Virus record (IMG/VR): IMGVR_UViG_3300032308_001291
Location: 1 to 32,337 of that record
Length of the DNA stretch: 32,337 nt
DNA from: a virus
Direction: 5' to 3' (one strand)
Part shown: positions 21,244-29,679 of the stretch, piece after piece
Numbering within the stretch: the stretch's first letter is position 1
How the letters are laid out: every line of letters starts with the position of its first letter
Notes under the pieces: model-generated
What the model was told of the DNA's origin: nothing
The model's input: the letters and a program-made list of their open reading frames with translations, nothing else
Database searches by the model: none
Translations under genes and position numbers: made by a program

Positions 21244-21648
21244 TTAGCGGAAAAACGCTACGTTAACGATTGCGTTGTCTGTTGGATTACCATTAGAAGC
21301 CCTCCCAACCACTACTCTGCATTGAGTTGTGCTATAGGTTGTAGCTGCCGATTCTGTCCCTGCAATGTCGACCACGTTTTGCACGTTTGTTGCGCCAACA
21401 GCTAAACATGACCCGCTCATAGAATAATTCGCATCCGGCATCGCACTCGTAAAGTTCACCGTATAGTCGCCCGCACCGTTATCCGTAATCGAACTTACGT
21501 TAAACGATGCACGAATAGCGACAGTGCCTGTACCGTTAAAGTTAACAAACGCGCGGCATAGCGTACCAATCTCCGTTCCGTTAGTGTTGTTAAACGTAGG
21601 TGGAGATGTGCTATTTGATTGTATTGTTCCAACAACGACTGTAGACAT
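21244..21648 (-). CDS. Tail-fibre-like module (FNGTGTVAIR type), 134 aa
   Basis: The ATG at 21648 has GGAG eight bases upstream; a start six codons earlier lies inside the homing endonuclease gene. The product starts MSTVVVGTIQSNSTSPPTFN and contains the repeated virion module AFVNFNGTGTVAIRASFNVS and SSITDNGAGDYTVNFTSAMP. The module is very common in phage tail fibres. The N-terminus resembles that of the 22-codon remnant at 22121-22189 (VGTIQ against VADTIQ). Confidence 0.8.
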   Translation of the reverse strand: MSTVVVGTIQSNSTSPPTFNNTNGTEIGTLCRAFVNFNGTGTVAIRASFNVSSITDNGAGDYTVNFTSAMPDANYSMSGSCLAVGATNVQNVVDIAGTESAATTYSTTQCRVVVGRASNGNPTDNAIVNVAFFR

Positions 21649-21650
21649 AA

Positions 21651-22124
21651 TTAAACTCCAATACAAGGTTTGGCGAATTCGCCATGAACATACGGTGCTG
21701 CTTTTGCATACGCCATAGCCGCCTCTGCTTCTGTGTCAAAAACGCCTAGATACTTTCTAACGCCTTCTTTTTGTATTACTGACATATACCGGCCTGATTT
21801 AAGTCTGTATGCGCCTTTAGTAGCCCTACCTTTATGCGGCTTGCTGTTAGCTTTGTTATCTGACTTTGTTGCCGCCCTTAAATTTTCTATCGTATTGTTT
21901 AACGTATTACCGTCAATATGGTCAACTACTTCAGGCCAACTTCCAGTTTCAAAAAAATATATCACTCGGTGGCAAGAATAGTTTTTTCCGCGAAACTTAA
22001 ACCTCAAATAGCCATGACAATTACTTCCGGCCTTTGAACCAACAGGTGCTTTAGAGTTTGGAGATTTCGCCCAGTATAAAACTCCATCTTTATACGCTAG
22101 ATATTCGGAAAGTAGTTCAATCAT
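21651..22124 (-). CDS. HNH homing endonuclease with AP2 DNA-binding domain
   Basis: This 157-residue protein shows an HNH_3 fold: SCHRVIYFFETGSWPEVVDH with H52, D68 and H69, then DGNTLNNTIENLRAATKSDN with N73, N76, N81 and N90. Residues 103-150 form an AP2-like DNA-binding domain (KGAYRLKSGRYMSVIQKEG, then YLGVFDTEAEAAMAYAKAA). Such free-standing genes copy themselves into phages that lack them by cutting near their insertion site. The gene is more A/T-rich than its neighbours, which suggests recent arrival. Its ATG overlaps the stop of the tail-fibre remnant. Confidence 0.92.
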   Translation of the reverse strand: MIELLSEYLAYKDGVLYWAKSPNSKAPVGSKAGSNCHGYLRFKFRGKNYSCHRVIYFFETGSWPEVVDHIDGNTLNNTIENLRAATKSDNKANSKPHKGRATKGAYRLKSGRYMSVIQKEGVRKYLGVFDTEAEAAMAYAKAAPYVHGEFAKPCIGV

Positions 22125-22189
22125 TTCTTTAGCACCAGCGTACTTGTACTGTCTGCCTGAATGGTATCTGCTACGATAGTTCCAGCCAT
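22121..22189 (-). pseudogene. Truncated tail-fibre module start, 22 codons, fused to the homing endonuclease
   Basis: AAGGAACGATC and an ATG at 22189 open MAGTIVADTIQADSTSTLVL followed by KK and a stop. The residues match the opening of fibre modules such as the adjacent MSTVVVGTIQS. The reading frame ends at the TGA that forms ATGA with the endonuclease start. This looks like the N-terminal stub of a duplicated module whose rest was displaced when the endonuclease arrived. It still supplies a ribosome-binding site and would couple translation to the endonuclease. Confidence 0.6.
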
Positions 22190-22198
22190 GATCGTTCC

Positions 22199-22780
22199 TT
22201 ACTCGTAGAGAATGTTGATGGTGCCAGCGTCGAAGGTGTCGGTACCGCCTACTGTGGTGATGCGGATTTGAGTAAGCGTTGCCCCAATATCGGCCGACCC
22301 CGCGCTAACAGTTAAAAACGCGGCAGAAGGATAATTCAAATTAGCGGCGCACGCCCACGCGTTACCCGTAACATTTACTAAAGTTATTACGCCGCTATAA
22401 GCATTTGCCGCACCTGTTCCCGCCGTTACTAAAAGACCAGTAGTACTGTTTGCGCCTGATGTTTGGTTGGCTCCCCCCACTTGGCTAGACGAGCTAGAGT
22501 ATCCAGCAACCGCAAATCCTCCGGCAGCGCCTAATTGAATTTGATAGTTTGATGTTCCGGTAGTTGACACGCCCCTAAACATCACCGTAATCCGCTTCAC
22601 CCACGACGGTATGCCTGTGAAATCAACCGACGTACCAGACGCAGTTACCGCCGTACCCGACACAATCGGTGCTAACGTACCAGTGACGTTCACCAGCGTC
22701 TGTGTCGTACTGCCCGCTACAGCAGGAGCAGATACCGTAATCGAACCGGATGTATCGCCTGCGAGAACTAAAGAAGCCAT
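22199..22780 (-). CDS. Tail-fibre-like module (GIPSWVKRITVMF type), 193 aa
   Basis: MASLVLAGDTSGSITVSAPA opens a beta-rich protein with VTASGTSVDFTGIPSWVKRI, TVMFRGVSTTGTSNYQIQLG and a C-terminal DTFDAGTINILYE. The DFTGIPSWVKRITVMF block is one I associate with tail fibres of many phages. AAAGGA precedes the ATG. The gene ends 10 bases before the truncated module. It is probably a trimeric surface protein. Confidence 0.82.
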   Translation of the reverse strand: MASLVLAGDTSGSITVSAPAVAGSTTQTLVNVTGTLAPIVSGTAVTASGTSVDFTGIPSWVKRITVMFRGVSTTGTSNYQIQLGAAGGFAVAGYSSSSSQVGGANQTSGANSTTGLLVTAGTGAANAYSGVITLVNVTGNAWACAANLNYPSAAFLTVSAGSADIGATLTQIRITTVGGTDTFDAGTINILYE

Positions 22781-22791
22781 GATTTATCCTT

Positions 22792-23679
22792 TTATAAAAC
22801 GACCCACCGAGCGCCAGACGACACCGTCACAATCACCGCTGCAGTAATTGCAGTGATCGACGCTGACTGCGACGTGCCCACCGTATACGTACCAATGCCG
22901 CCGGTGCCGGTGCCCAACTGTGTAATCGTTGTGCCTGCGGTAATGCCCGAACCTGCAATGATCGAGCCCACACCTAAAGCGCCAGACGTTGCGGTGTCAA
23001 CTGTCAGCGTGGTGCCTGCAATGCTGCCGCTGCCCACAAAGCCAGCACCCAACGTGATTGGGCCGGTGGACATGGCATTCTTGGTCGACGGGATTGTGTA
23101 GCTCAACGTCACCGTCTGGTCGTTCTCATAGAAGACTTCATCAGACCCGTTACCTGTTGCGCCTGCGCCGCCTACCTGGCCCCACTCGCCGTTGGTGTAG
23201 CCCTCGAAGATGTCTTCCGTGCTGTTGTACCGGAACATGCCTTCTGCTGGCGCAGCAGGCCGGTCAGTCGTTGCCCCAACAGGCATCTGCACGTAGCCGG
23301 TGCCGGAGAACGTGACGTCCAGCGTAGCCGACAAGGTGGTGAACGCACCGCTGTTAGGCGCGACGTTACCGATCGCTGGCGGTGAGCCGAACGACAGGTT
23401 GTCGACAGGCACCAGGATGTTATCGGTGGTGTACTGCGTGACGTCGTTCGAGTCGGTGATCAAGAACTTGTACGCAATCGTCGGCTGCAGCCAAATGTTG
23501 GCCATGCCGCGCGCGTCAAGAATAATTGGGTTCGTGTTGGTGCTGCTGCCCGCCTGATCCGTGAACGTCGCAATCGGTGTCGTCGTGCCGCCTGCGTAGG
23601 TGTAAACCTTACCGGCGACTAACGGATTCCCGTTGGCGTCAAAGAACTGCTGCTTGGGTGTTGGGGTTAGGGATGCCAT
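22792..23679 (-). CDS. Tail fibre / appendage protein, 295 aa
   Basis: Residues 1-90 ([20 protein letters not shown] through [17 protein letters not shown]) are the widely shared tail attachment domain that precedes fibre modules in many phages. The middle has [20 protein letters not shown] and a NGEWGQVGG, and the C-terminus ends [11 protein letters not shown]. Between VSYTIP-like strands and that end is a GTTLTV...GIGTYTV module of about 60 residues that the paralogous end at 28297 lacks. It is the most fibre-like protein in this cluster. GAGGAAATAA precedes the ATG. Confidence 0.85.
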   Translation of the reverse strand: MASLTPTPKQQFFDANGNPLVAGKVYTYAGGTTTPIATFTDQAGSSTNTNPIILDARGMANIWLQPTIAYKFLITDSNDVTQYTTDNILVPVDNLSFGSPPAIGNVAPNSGAFTTLSATLDVTFSGTGYVQMPVGATTDRPAAPAEGMFRYNSTEDIFEGYTNGEWGQVGGAGATGNGSDEVFYENDQTVTLSYTIPSTKNAMSTGPITLGAGFVGSGSIAGTTLTVDTATSGALGVGSIIAGSGITAGTTITQLGTGTGGIGTYTVGTSQSASITAITAAVIVTVSSGARWVVL

Positions 23680-25788
23680 TTATTTCCTCAACTCGTTTCG
23701 GTTTTCTGGCGCTAAAAGATTCACCGTAGCACCTCTAGCCTCTTTAGGGATCACCATCCATTCCTGCGGATTGTTCAGCGCACGCAAGACGGCGTTGCGT
23801 TCCACAGCCGGTAGCGTATCCAGCAGCCTAGCCATATCTTGGCCAGACTTGGACGCTTCCGTCAACTTGTTCATAACATTCTTGCCGAGCTTTTTCTCTA
23901 GTGCATCTAACGCCGTATTGGTTGCAGTAGCGGTGCGGCTAAACGCAAAGTTCGGCAGCCTGAATCTTGTCTGGTTGGCTTCAATCAATTCACGCAACGC
24001 GTCGCGGCCAGCCGCTGCCTGCTCGCCTACGCGAACGTCGCGCTTGAGTTCGCCCGCAACGCCTTTCAAAGTCGTCATCGCCTTGTCGCTCATCTCTTTG
24101 GCGATGTCGTAGCTGCCCGAGCCGAAGACCTTCTCAACTTCTTTCGGGCTGTTGCCTTCGACCAGTTTGACGAACGCTTTTGGGTCGGTCTGGTACATCT
24201 GCAGCGCCTTGGCCGACATCTTCTTCTCGCTGACAGCCTTTAGCCCAGATGCGTACGCATCAAGGTACGCACCGTAGCCGGTGCCGCCTGCGTCTTCGAT
24301 TGCTTTAACAATCGCAGGACGAACCTTGTCCAACGCCATTGCGGCGAGTTCTTTCTGCGCGTTAGGGTCGTTGGGGTGCAACTGCTTGGCAACCGCGTTG
24401 ACGGAATTCTTACGGATGGTGTCCAACGCCCATGCGTCAATCACACCACCCACGTTAGTCCACTGCTGGATGTCGGTTGCTACCCGACGCAAGACGCGCT
24501 GCAGGTCACGGTTACCAGGTGCGATCTGAGGGTCAGCCAGCGTTCTCTCGATGTTGGCCGTGATGGCGTCGCCCTTCAACGGCTTTAGACCGTGGGCTTC
24601 TAAGCTATTAGCTGCAGCAGTTGCAAAACGCGACGCTTCACCAAACACCAGCGAACCTTCCGCAGCTTTTGTTGCTACGGCATCCGCACGCTTGGCCAGC
24701 TCGCCTTCGTAGGTGTAGCGACCCGGCACAGGCATACCGCGCTCGATCGCGCCTCTTTCGCTACCCGCTCTAGCCAACCGTTCAGCAGCAGGCGCCATAC
24801 GGCGCACGTCACCGACCTTCTCTGCTGCCACTGTGCCCATACGCTCGGCTTGCGCCTCCAAAACAGGTTTTAGCTGACCAGCAGTGTTGGCCGCCGCCAT
24901 CTCGACTTCAAGCTGCGGGATTAACTGGTTGCGTAGTTCTTTCTTGGCTTGTTTCTGCACCGTCCTAGCGCCGGTCTGTGTCTCAGCGCCAGCCAGCTCA
25001 GCAAGCTGGTTTAGCCGTGCAGCTTCCTGCGCTTCAGCGGTCGTCAACAGGTAGCGTGGGTCACGCTTGGCTGCCTGCTCAAGCAGCGCCTGCGTAGTTG
25101 GCGACGTCAGGTCGGAAATCGATTGCGCAGCGGTCACGTCCGTCGGTGAGCTGCGAGCTAACGCGCGGGCTGCGCCAACGTCTACACCTAATGAATCGCG
25201 CAAAATTCTGGCGGCTTTCTGCGTGCCGATTTGGCCGGACAAGGTGTCGTACAGCCAACCCATACCGCGTCCGCCCATCTGCAGGGCTTTGTCGATGTAC
25301 GGCGCCGCCACGCGGCCGCCCGCCTCAAAGATAGCGCCCATTAACAAATCACGCGCGCCAGCGGTAAGCCCTTCGGCTGGCGTCAGCTCGGGAATGTTGC
25401 CCAGCGCAACGTCAGCCCGACGCAGCAAGCCAGATGCTGCGCCATAGCCAGTAGCCGAACCTAGTACAGCACCGCCGGGGCCAGCAGGCGAGCCCGCCAC
25501 CGCGCCGCCCACAGCACCTAATGCTTCCACGGTTGGGCCAAGTACCTCTCGGGCGGTACGCGCGCCTTGGTACAGCTCGGGGTAATCTTTAGCCCACGCC
25601 GGGGTTTGCCCGCGAGGGCCAGGCACTTCGCTCGGCGCTGCTGCAGGCGCGGGTGCTGGCGCTGGCGCGGCGGCTTGCTCTTCAGCAAGTGCCTCTTTAT
25701 ACGCCGCAGCCACCGTTTCAAACTCCGGTGTGCCTTTCTTGTCGGCGTTCTTAACTATCCAACCAGCGTAATCATCTGCAGTCGCCAT
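23680..25788 (-). CDS. Large virion protein, candidate DNA-ejection protein, 702 aa
   Basis: The N-terminus (MATADDYAGWIVKNADKKGT) leads to an Ala/Pro linker (APAPAPAPAAAPSEVPGP) and a hydrophobic Gly/Ala-rich region (about 80-130) that could enter a membrane. Long helices follow, many of them amphipathic and Ala/Arg/Glu-rich (for example MAPAAERLARAGSERGAIER). The size, position after the gp7-like protein and coiled-coil protein, and helical make-up fit the large ejection protein of P22-like phages (gp16 position). I see no lytic transglycosylase motif. AGGAAG precedes the ATG. Confidence 0.65.
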   Translation of the reverse strand: MATADDYAGWIVKNADKKGTPEFETVAAAYKEALAEEQAAAPAPAPAPAAAPSEVPGPRGQTPAWAKDYPELYQGARTAREVLGPTVEALGAVGGAVAGSPAGPGGAVLGSATGYGAASGLLRRADVALGNIPELTPAEGLTAGARDLLMGAIFEAGGRVAAPYIDKALQMGGRGMGWLYDTLSGQIGTQKAARILRDSLGVDVGAARALARSSPTDVTAAQSISDLTSPTTQALLEQAAKRDPRYLLTTAEAQEAARLNQLAELAGAETQTGARTVQKQAKKELRNQLIPQLEVEMAAANTAGQLKPVLEAQAERMGTVAAEKVGDVRRMAPAAERLARAGSERGAIERGMPVPGRYTYEGELAKRADAVATKAAEGSLVFGEASRFATAAANSLEAHGLKPLKGDAITANIERTLADPQIAPGNRDLQRVLRRVATDIQQWTNVGGVIDAWALDTIRKNSVNAVAKQLHPNDPNAQKELAAMALDKVRPAIVKAIEDAGGTGYGAYLDAYASGLKAVSEKKMSAKALQMYQTDPKAFVKLVEGNSPKEVEKVFGSGSYDIAKEMSDKAMTTLKGVAGELKRDVRVGEQAAAGRDALRELIEANQTRFRLPNFAFSRTATATNTALDALEKKLGKNVMNKLTEASKSGQDMARLLDTLPAVERNAVLRALNNPQEWMVIPKEARGATVNLLAPENRNELRK

Positions 25789-25790
25789 TT

Positions 25791-27146
25791 TTACTTCCTA
25801 TTCAATATTTCGTCCGCTTTGGATCGAATATCGCTTTTTGGTTTAGGCGCTGCAGGAGCTGCAGGGGCTGCAGGAGTTGCCCGGTCACTTCGGTACGAAT
25901 ACGTTTCGTCGTACGCTTCTTTTGACCGCCGCGCAGCGCCTTCAACATCAGCAATCGTGTCTTCAATTACACGCCGCACGTCCGCCGCGCCTTGGCGACG
26001 GTCGAGCGCAGCAAACGCCGCCTGCAGTTGCTTGCCTTCTTGGTTAGAGACGTTGCCCAACGCGCCGCCCGTTTTGGAGCTTTCACGCATCGCCTGCAAC
26101 ATTTGAAAACCGCCTCTAGCAATAATTCGGTCGTATATAGCCTGCGCAGCTCGCGCGTCATCCGTAAGCCCTGGCGCGCGGCCTGCGAGTAAACCAGTAA
26201 TCTGGTTTAAGCCAGGATGGTCGCGCAACGCCTGCAAATCTTTAATTAGCGACGCTGCGTTAGCGTCAATCGATTTAATTGCCAACGTGGCTTGCGGACG
26301 AACCGCCTCACGCTTTTGAATTTCTTTGTTAGACAATTCAACGCCGCCTTGCTCAGCTTTACGTGCTTCGGCCGCAGCAGAAATACCAACGCGACGAGCA
26401 TCAAGGTTTTCCATCGCTTTATTGTGGCGCTGCGTTTCTTCCAGTTGTTTCTGTTGCCGCTCCGCCGATGTGCCGGAAATGCTTTCCATTGCTTTTTGAT
26501 GGCGCTGCGTTTCGCGTACGCGGTCGTCTTCTAGCGCTAGACGTTTTTGTTCATTTTCTACGCGGGTCTGTTCGCGGCTTTCGGTTAAACGATCTTTAGC
26601 CGATAACAGGCTGCGCAAAGTTCGCATTTGCCAAGCAGGTATTTCTTCATCTGATGCTGGCAACCCCCCACGAATACGATCGGCGTACTCCGGTTTTAAC
26701 TCGCCAGACAAAACTTTTTTATCGATGTCGGCTTGAATATCACCTAAATTAGTAAAGCTAGCGATGTCCGCAATGGCGGTATCCAGCTTTTCTTTACTTA
26801 GTTTTTGCTCACGTTCTTTTGTTTGTGCTTCGCGTGATTCGCGTTGCGCGAGCAAATTTTCACGCTGAGCCGCGCGGGTAGCAATACCCTCGTACATGCT
26901 AGGCGCTTCAGAAAGTACGCGGTTCATAAACGCATCGGAGCCAAACTCTACGCCCGGCTCACTCATAATGCGCGATAGCGCGTTTCTTTCCCGTTGCTGC
27001 TGCTGATACTCTTGCATCTTCAACGCGTTCATCTGCGACGCTTCTTGCGCACCGCGCAGTTGCGCCATAGCAGCCATTTGGTTTACCGGCGATTCAATTT
27101 GAATCGGCCGATAACCCATTGCAATAGACGTATCAATTTGTGCCAT
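25791..27146 (-). CDS. Coiled-coil virion protein, candidate DNA-ejection protein, 451 aa
   Basis: Starting MAQIDTSIAMGYRPIQIESP, it is almost entirely helical and Gln/Arg/Glu-rich. A near repeat, ETQRHQKAMES and ETQRHNKAMEN, marks two heptad-like segments around residues 214-250. The end has an Ala/Pro linker (TPAAPAAPAAPKPKS) and a basic C-terminus. It lies between the gp7-like and 702-residue proteins, the place of gp20 in P22. Ejection proteins usually form helical tubes that conduct DNA; the function here is inferred from position and composition. Confidence 0.65.
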   Translation of the reverse strand: MAQIDTSIAMGYRPIQIESPVNQMAAMAQLRGAQEASQMNALKMQEYQQQQRERNALSRIMSEPGVEFGSDAFMNRVLSEAPSMYEGIATRAAQRENLLAQRESREAQTKEREQKLSKEKLDTAIADIASFTNLGDIQADIDKKVLSGELKPEYADRIRGGLPASDEEIPAWQMRTLRSLLSAKDRLTESREQTRVENEQKRLALEDDRVRETQRHQKAMESISGTSAERQQKQLEETQRHNKAMENLDARRVGISAAAEARKAEQGGVELSNKEIQKREAVRPQATLAIKSIDANAASLIKDLQALRDHPGLNQITGLLAGRAPGLTDDARAAQAIYDRIIARGGFQMLQAMRESSKTGGALGNVSNQEGKQLQAAFAALDRRQGAADVRRVIEDTIADVEGAARRSKEAYDETYSYRSDRATPAAPAAPAAPKPKSDIRSKADEILNRK

Positions 27147-27152
27147 AGTCGT

Positions 27153-27854
27153 TTACGCCAAATCAGTGGGGTTGTATACGCCAGCGGGAAGTGCGGGGCT
27201 CATCATGCTGCCGCCCTGTTGCGGAAACATACGCGCCATCAATTGCTGATTCTGATAGTAGTTCAGCCCTTGGCCCAATGCGTTACTTAACGCATTTGCC
27301 GTGCCCATGTACCCAGACGCGCGAGCGTTAGCTGCGCCAATAATGTTGGCGCCGATATTTTGCCCAAACTGACCCGCTTGTTGTGCCATAGTTGCTGCAT
27401 TAGACTGCCCCATGCCCGCCAGACTTTGCAGCGGGTTCAAACGAGCCGCGCGTTCTGCTTGATAACGATTAAACGCGTTAGTAAACTCTTGCGAACCTAG
27501 CTCTTGCCCAAAACGCGTGACGCCGCGCATCTGATTGCCTGACAGCAAACCGCCTCGCGCTGCCGCCGTGTTCTCTAGCGCACGAAGACCTTCTTTCATT
27601 CGAAACGCATACCCTGGGTCTTGTTGGAATTGCTCCATGCCAAACGGCGTGTAGCGAGATGCTTCCACCAGTTCGGGCAACGCGTTAACACCGACTTGGC
27701 GAAACGGCTCCTGCAACTGAACCTGACGATTGAACATGCGCTCTTGCGCTTCGGTTGCGCGGTCGGCAGCGCGCGCTTGTGTTTTAGCGGCTTGATTTGA
27801 CGCAATGCCACCTACAATGGCGCTTCCGGCTATAGCTGCGGCGACCCATGTCAT
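27153..27854 (-). CDS. DNA ejection protein, P22 gp7-like, 233 aa
   Basis: MTWVAAAIAGSAIVGGIASN is a Gly/Ala-rich helix that may act as a membrane-active or propeptide segment. It is followed by a Gln-rich helix (AQERMFNRQVQLQEPFRQVG) and the conserved block DPGYAFRMKEGLRALENTAA, ARGGLLSGNQM and QELGSQEFTNAFNRYQAERA. I recognise this arrangement from podovirus internal or gp7-type ejection proteins. Its ATG overlaps the upstream stop (ATGA). It would leave the virion with the DNA. Confidence 0.8.
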   Translation of the reverse strand: MTWVAAAIAGSAIVGGIASNQAAKTQARAADRATEAQERMFNRQVQLQEPFRQVGVNALPELVEASRYTPFGMEQFQQDPGYAFRMKEGLRALENTAAARGGLLSGNQMRGVTRFGQELGSQEFTNAFNRYQAERAARLNPLQSLAGMGQSNAATMAQQAGQFGQNIGANIIGAANARASGYMGTANALSNALGQGLNYYQNQQLMARMFPQQGGSMMSPALPAGVYNPTDLA

Positions 27855-28300
27855 GATGCGGTTCCTTCCAAAAGTCTTTCTTTAACGTCATTACGCGCAT
27901 CAAACAGCGCGGTAGTATCAGGCTCAATCAATTCGACTTCTATTTCGTCTAGATCAGTTTTATCTGTTCGATGGATTGTGATGCCAATTGAATCGGTTAC
28001 CGCCATCGTTACGCGTTTAGTGCCAGGCTTAGATTCCACAACATCGCCAGCACGTAAAGTCACCATGCCGTTTTCCGTCCACGCCACTATTTCACCCATA
28101 GCGCACAAGAAAAAATGCGGCTCTTTGTGAACCTTACCGACAATCACCGTGCCCGCTGGGCGGAACACTTTGCGCATATACATGCCGGGCGAAAAATGAT
28201 GTTCGGTCACCAGCTCAGCCTGTGGCATCTTGACCATCTCAGCTTGCAAACGGTCGATCTGCTCTCGGCTGGGCACAAAATTTTCAGTAATTTCGTTCAT
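27851..28300 (-). CDS. Cupin-like virion or tail-associated protein, 149 aa
   Basis: The ATG at 28300 overlaps the tail-fibre stop (TTATGA); a GTG four codons earlier is less likely. The product has MNEITENFVPSREQIDRLQA, then a beta-barrel sequence typical of cupins: HHFSPGMYMRKVFRPAGTVI, GKVHKEPHFFLCAMGEIVAW, TENGMVTLRAGDVVESKPGT and VTDSIGITIHRTDKTD. H39-H40 and H62 could hold a metal. I recall cupin-like proteins beside tail genes of other P22-like phages. Role unknown; may be a sugar-binding or structural domain. Confidence 0.7.
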   Translation of the reverse strand: MNEITENFVPSREQIDRLQAEMVKMPQAELVTEHHFSPGMYMRKVFRPAGTVIVGKVHKEPHFFLCAMGEIVAWTENGMVTLRAGDVVESKPGTKRVTMAVTDSIGITIHRTDKTDLDEIEVELIEPDTTALFDARNDVKERLLEGTAS

Positions 28301-29679
28301 AACACCACCCACCGTGAGCCGCTTGCCACCGTCACCGTTGTGCCGCTGGCCACGGTAATTGGCCCTGACGACATACCTGACGTACCCGAAGCAATTGTAT
28401 AGCTGACATCTATAGTTAAGTTGTTAACATAGATGCCGTTGCCTGCTATGAAATGCTCCGATGTTAATTCACCTGTGCTAGGTTTGTACAGATATTTGGC
28501 GTTGCTGGTATAGATGGTCGACAGCGCGCCTGACGTGGCTGCAGCGAAGGTTGGGTAGACGTTCGTTGACGTGCTGGTGTCGTTCGAAATTGTTGCGCCC
28601 GAGCCAGTCGCTACCGCCCAAACCGCCGTCGTGCCATTCGAGGTCAGCACGTAATTGTTGGCGCCAATCGGCAGGCGGGTAGAGCTATTCGCCCCATTAC
28701 CGATGATCAAGTCGCCTGTGCTGGTGACCGGCGACAAGGCATTAAAGGCTGCACTCGCGCTCGTCTGGCCGGTACCACCATTAGCGATCGGCAGCGTGCC
28801 AGTCACCTGCGTGGTCAAGCTGACGTTTGATAGAGTGCCACCGAGTGTCAGACTACCGCTGGACGTCACCGTGCCGGATAGGCTAATACCGTTGACCGTA
28901 CCGGTGCCGGACACGCTTGTGACCGTACCGACGTACTGATCGTTCGACGTGATGGTGAAGTTAGGGTATGTGCCCGAGATGCTGGTCGTGCCAGCGCCGG
29001 TTAACGACACCACCTGGTCAGGCGCAGTATTGGTGATGGTAAAGCTCGGGTACGTACCTGACGTGCTAATGCCTGTGCCGCCGGTCAGCGACACTACCTG
29101 ATCAGGTGCCGAATTATTGATCGTAACGGCGACCGAGCCGTCATACGTCGTGCCAACGCTGTACGAGATGCCGGTGCCTGCCGTCAAGGCGTTGGCCACA
29201 CTGCCTGCTTGGCCGGTAATGTTGCCGGTTACTTTGCTACCTGCAATCGACGTTATCCACGTTGGGTCGGCGTAACTGCCGGTGGTGTAGACGCCGTTAG
29301 TCACGGTGCCTGAGTTGCCTAAAATATCAATATTCCAAGTGCCGGTCGCACCTGACCCCGTTGTGCTGGGCACGTCTAAATTAGTACGCGCGCCAGAGGC
29401 TGTAGTAGCGCCTGTGCCGCCATTATCGACATCTAAGGTGCCAGCCAGCGTGATGGTGCCGGAGGTAGTAACTGGGCCGCCCGAGGTCGTCAGGCCCGTC
29501 GTGCCGCCCGACACATTAACGGAGGTCACCGTACCGGTGCCGCCACCGCCGCCTTGGTTGGCCTTGTTGAGTAAGTTTAGAAAAAATCGATACCAGTCAC
29601 GCGAAACAAGCCCCGTCCGGTCGTCAGTAATGGGCGACTGGTTCTTGGGTATTTGCGGTTCGTTATCTGCGTTAGGCAT
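28297..29679 (-). CDS. Tail fibre protein with NGGTG-type repeats, 460 aa
   Basis: The ATG at 29679 is used (ATGCCTAA also carries the upstream stop); an upstream extension would overlap gp10 out of frame. The N-terminus has PNADNEPQIPKNQSPITDDR and a RDWYRFFLNLLNKAN attachment segment, then Gly/Thr/Ser-rich strands with LDVDNGGTGATTASGARTNL, twice APDQVVSLTG, and TLPIANGGTGQTSASAAFNA. The end is SGTTVTVASGSRWVVL, like that of the gene at 22792-23679. The strand pattern is typical of a fibrous trimer exposed for host binding. Confidence 0.85.
   Translation of the reverse strand: MPNADNEPQIPKNQSPITDDRTGLVSRDWYRFFLNLLNKANQGGGGGTGTVTSVNVSGGTTGLTTSGGPVTTSGTITLAGTLDVDNGGTGATTASGARTNLDVPSTTGSGATGTWNIDILGNSGTVTNGVYTTGSYADPTWITSIAGSKVTGNITGQAGSVANALTAGTGISYSVGTTYDGSVAVTINNSAPDQVVSLTGGTGISTSGTYPSFTITNTAPDQVVSLTGAGTTSISGTYPNFTITSNDQYVGTVTSVSGTGTVNGISLSGTVTSSGSLTLGGTLSNVSLTTQVTGTLPIANGGTGQTSASAAFNALSPVTSTGDLIIGNGANSSTRLPIGANNYVLTSNGTTAVWAVATGSGATISNDTSTSTNVYPTFAAATSGALSTIYTSNAKYLYKPSTGELTSEHFIAGNGIYVNNLTIDVSYTIASGTSGMSSGPITVASGTTVTVASGSRWVVL

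Noticed and set aside
25840-25880. Tandem 9-base repeats near the 3' end of the coiled-coil virion gene
   Set aside because: They encode the Pro-Ala-Ala linker of the protein and need no further explanation.
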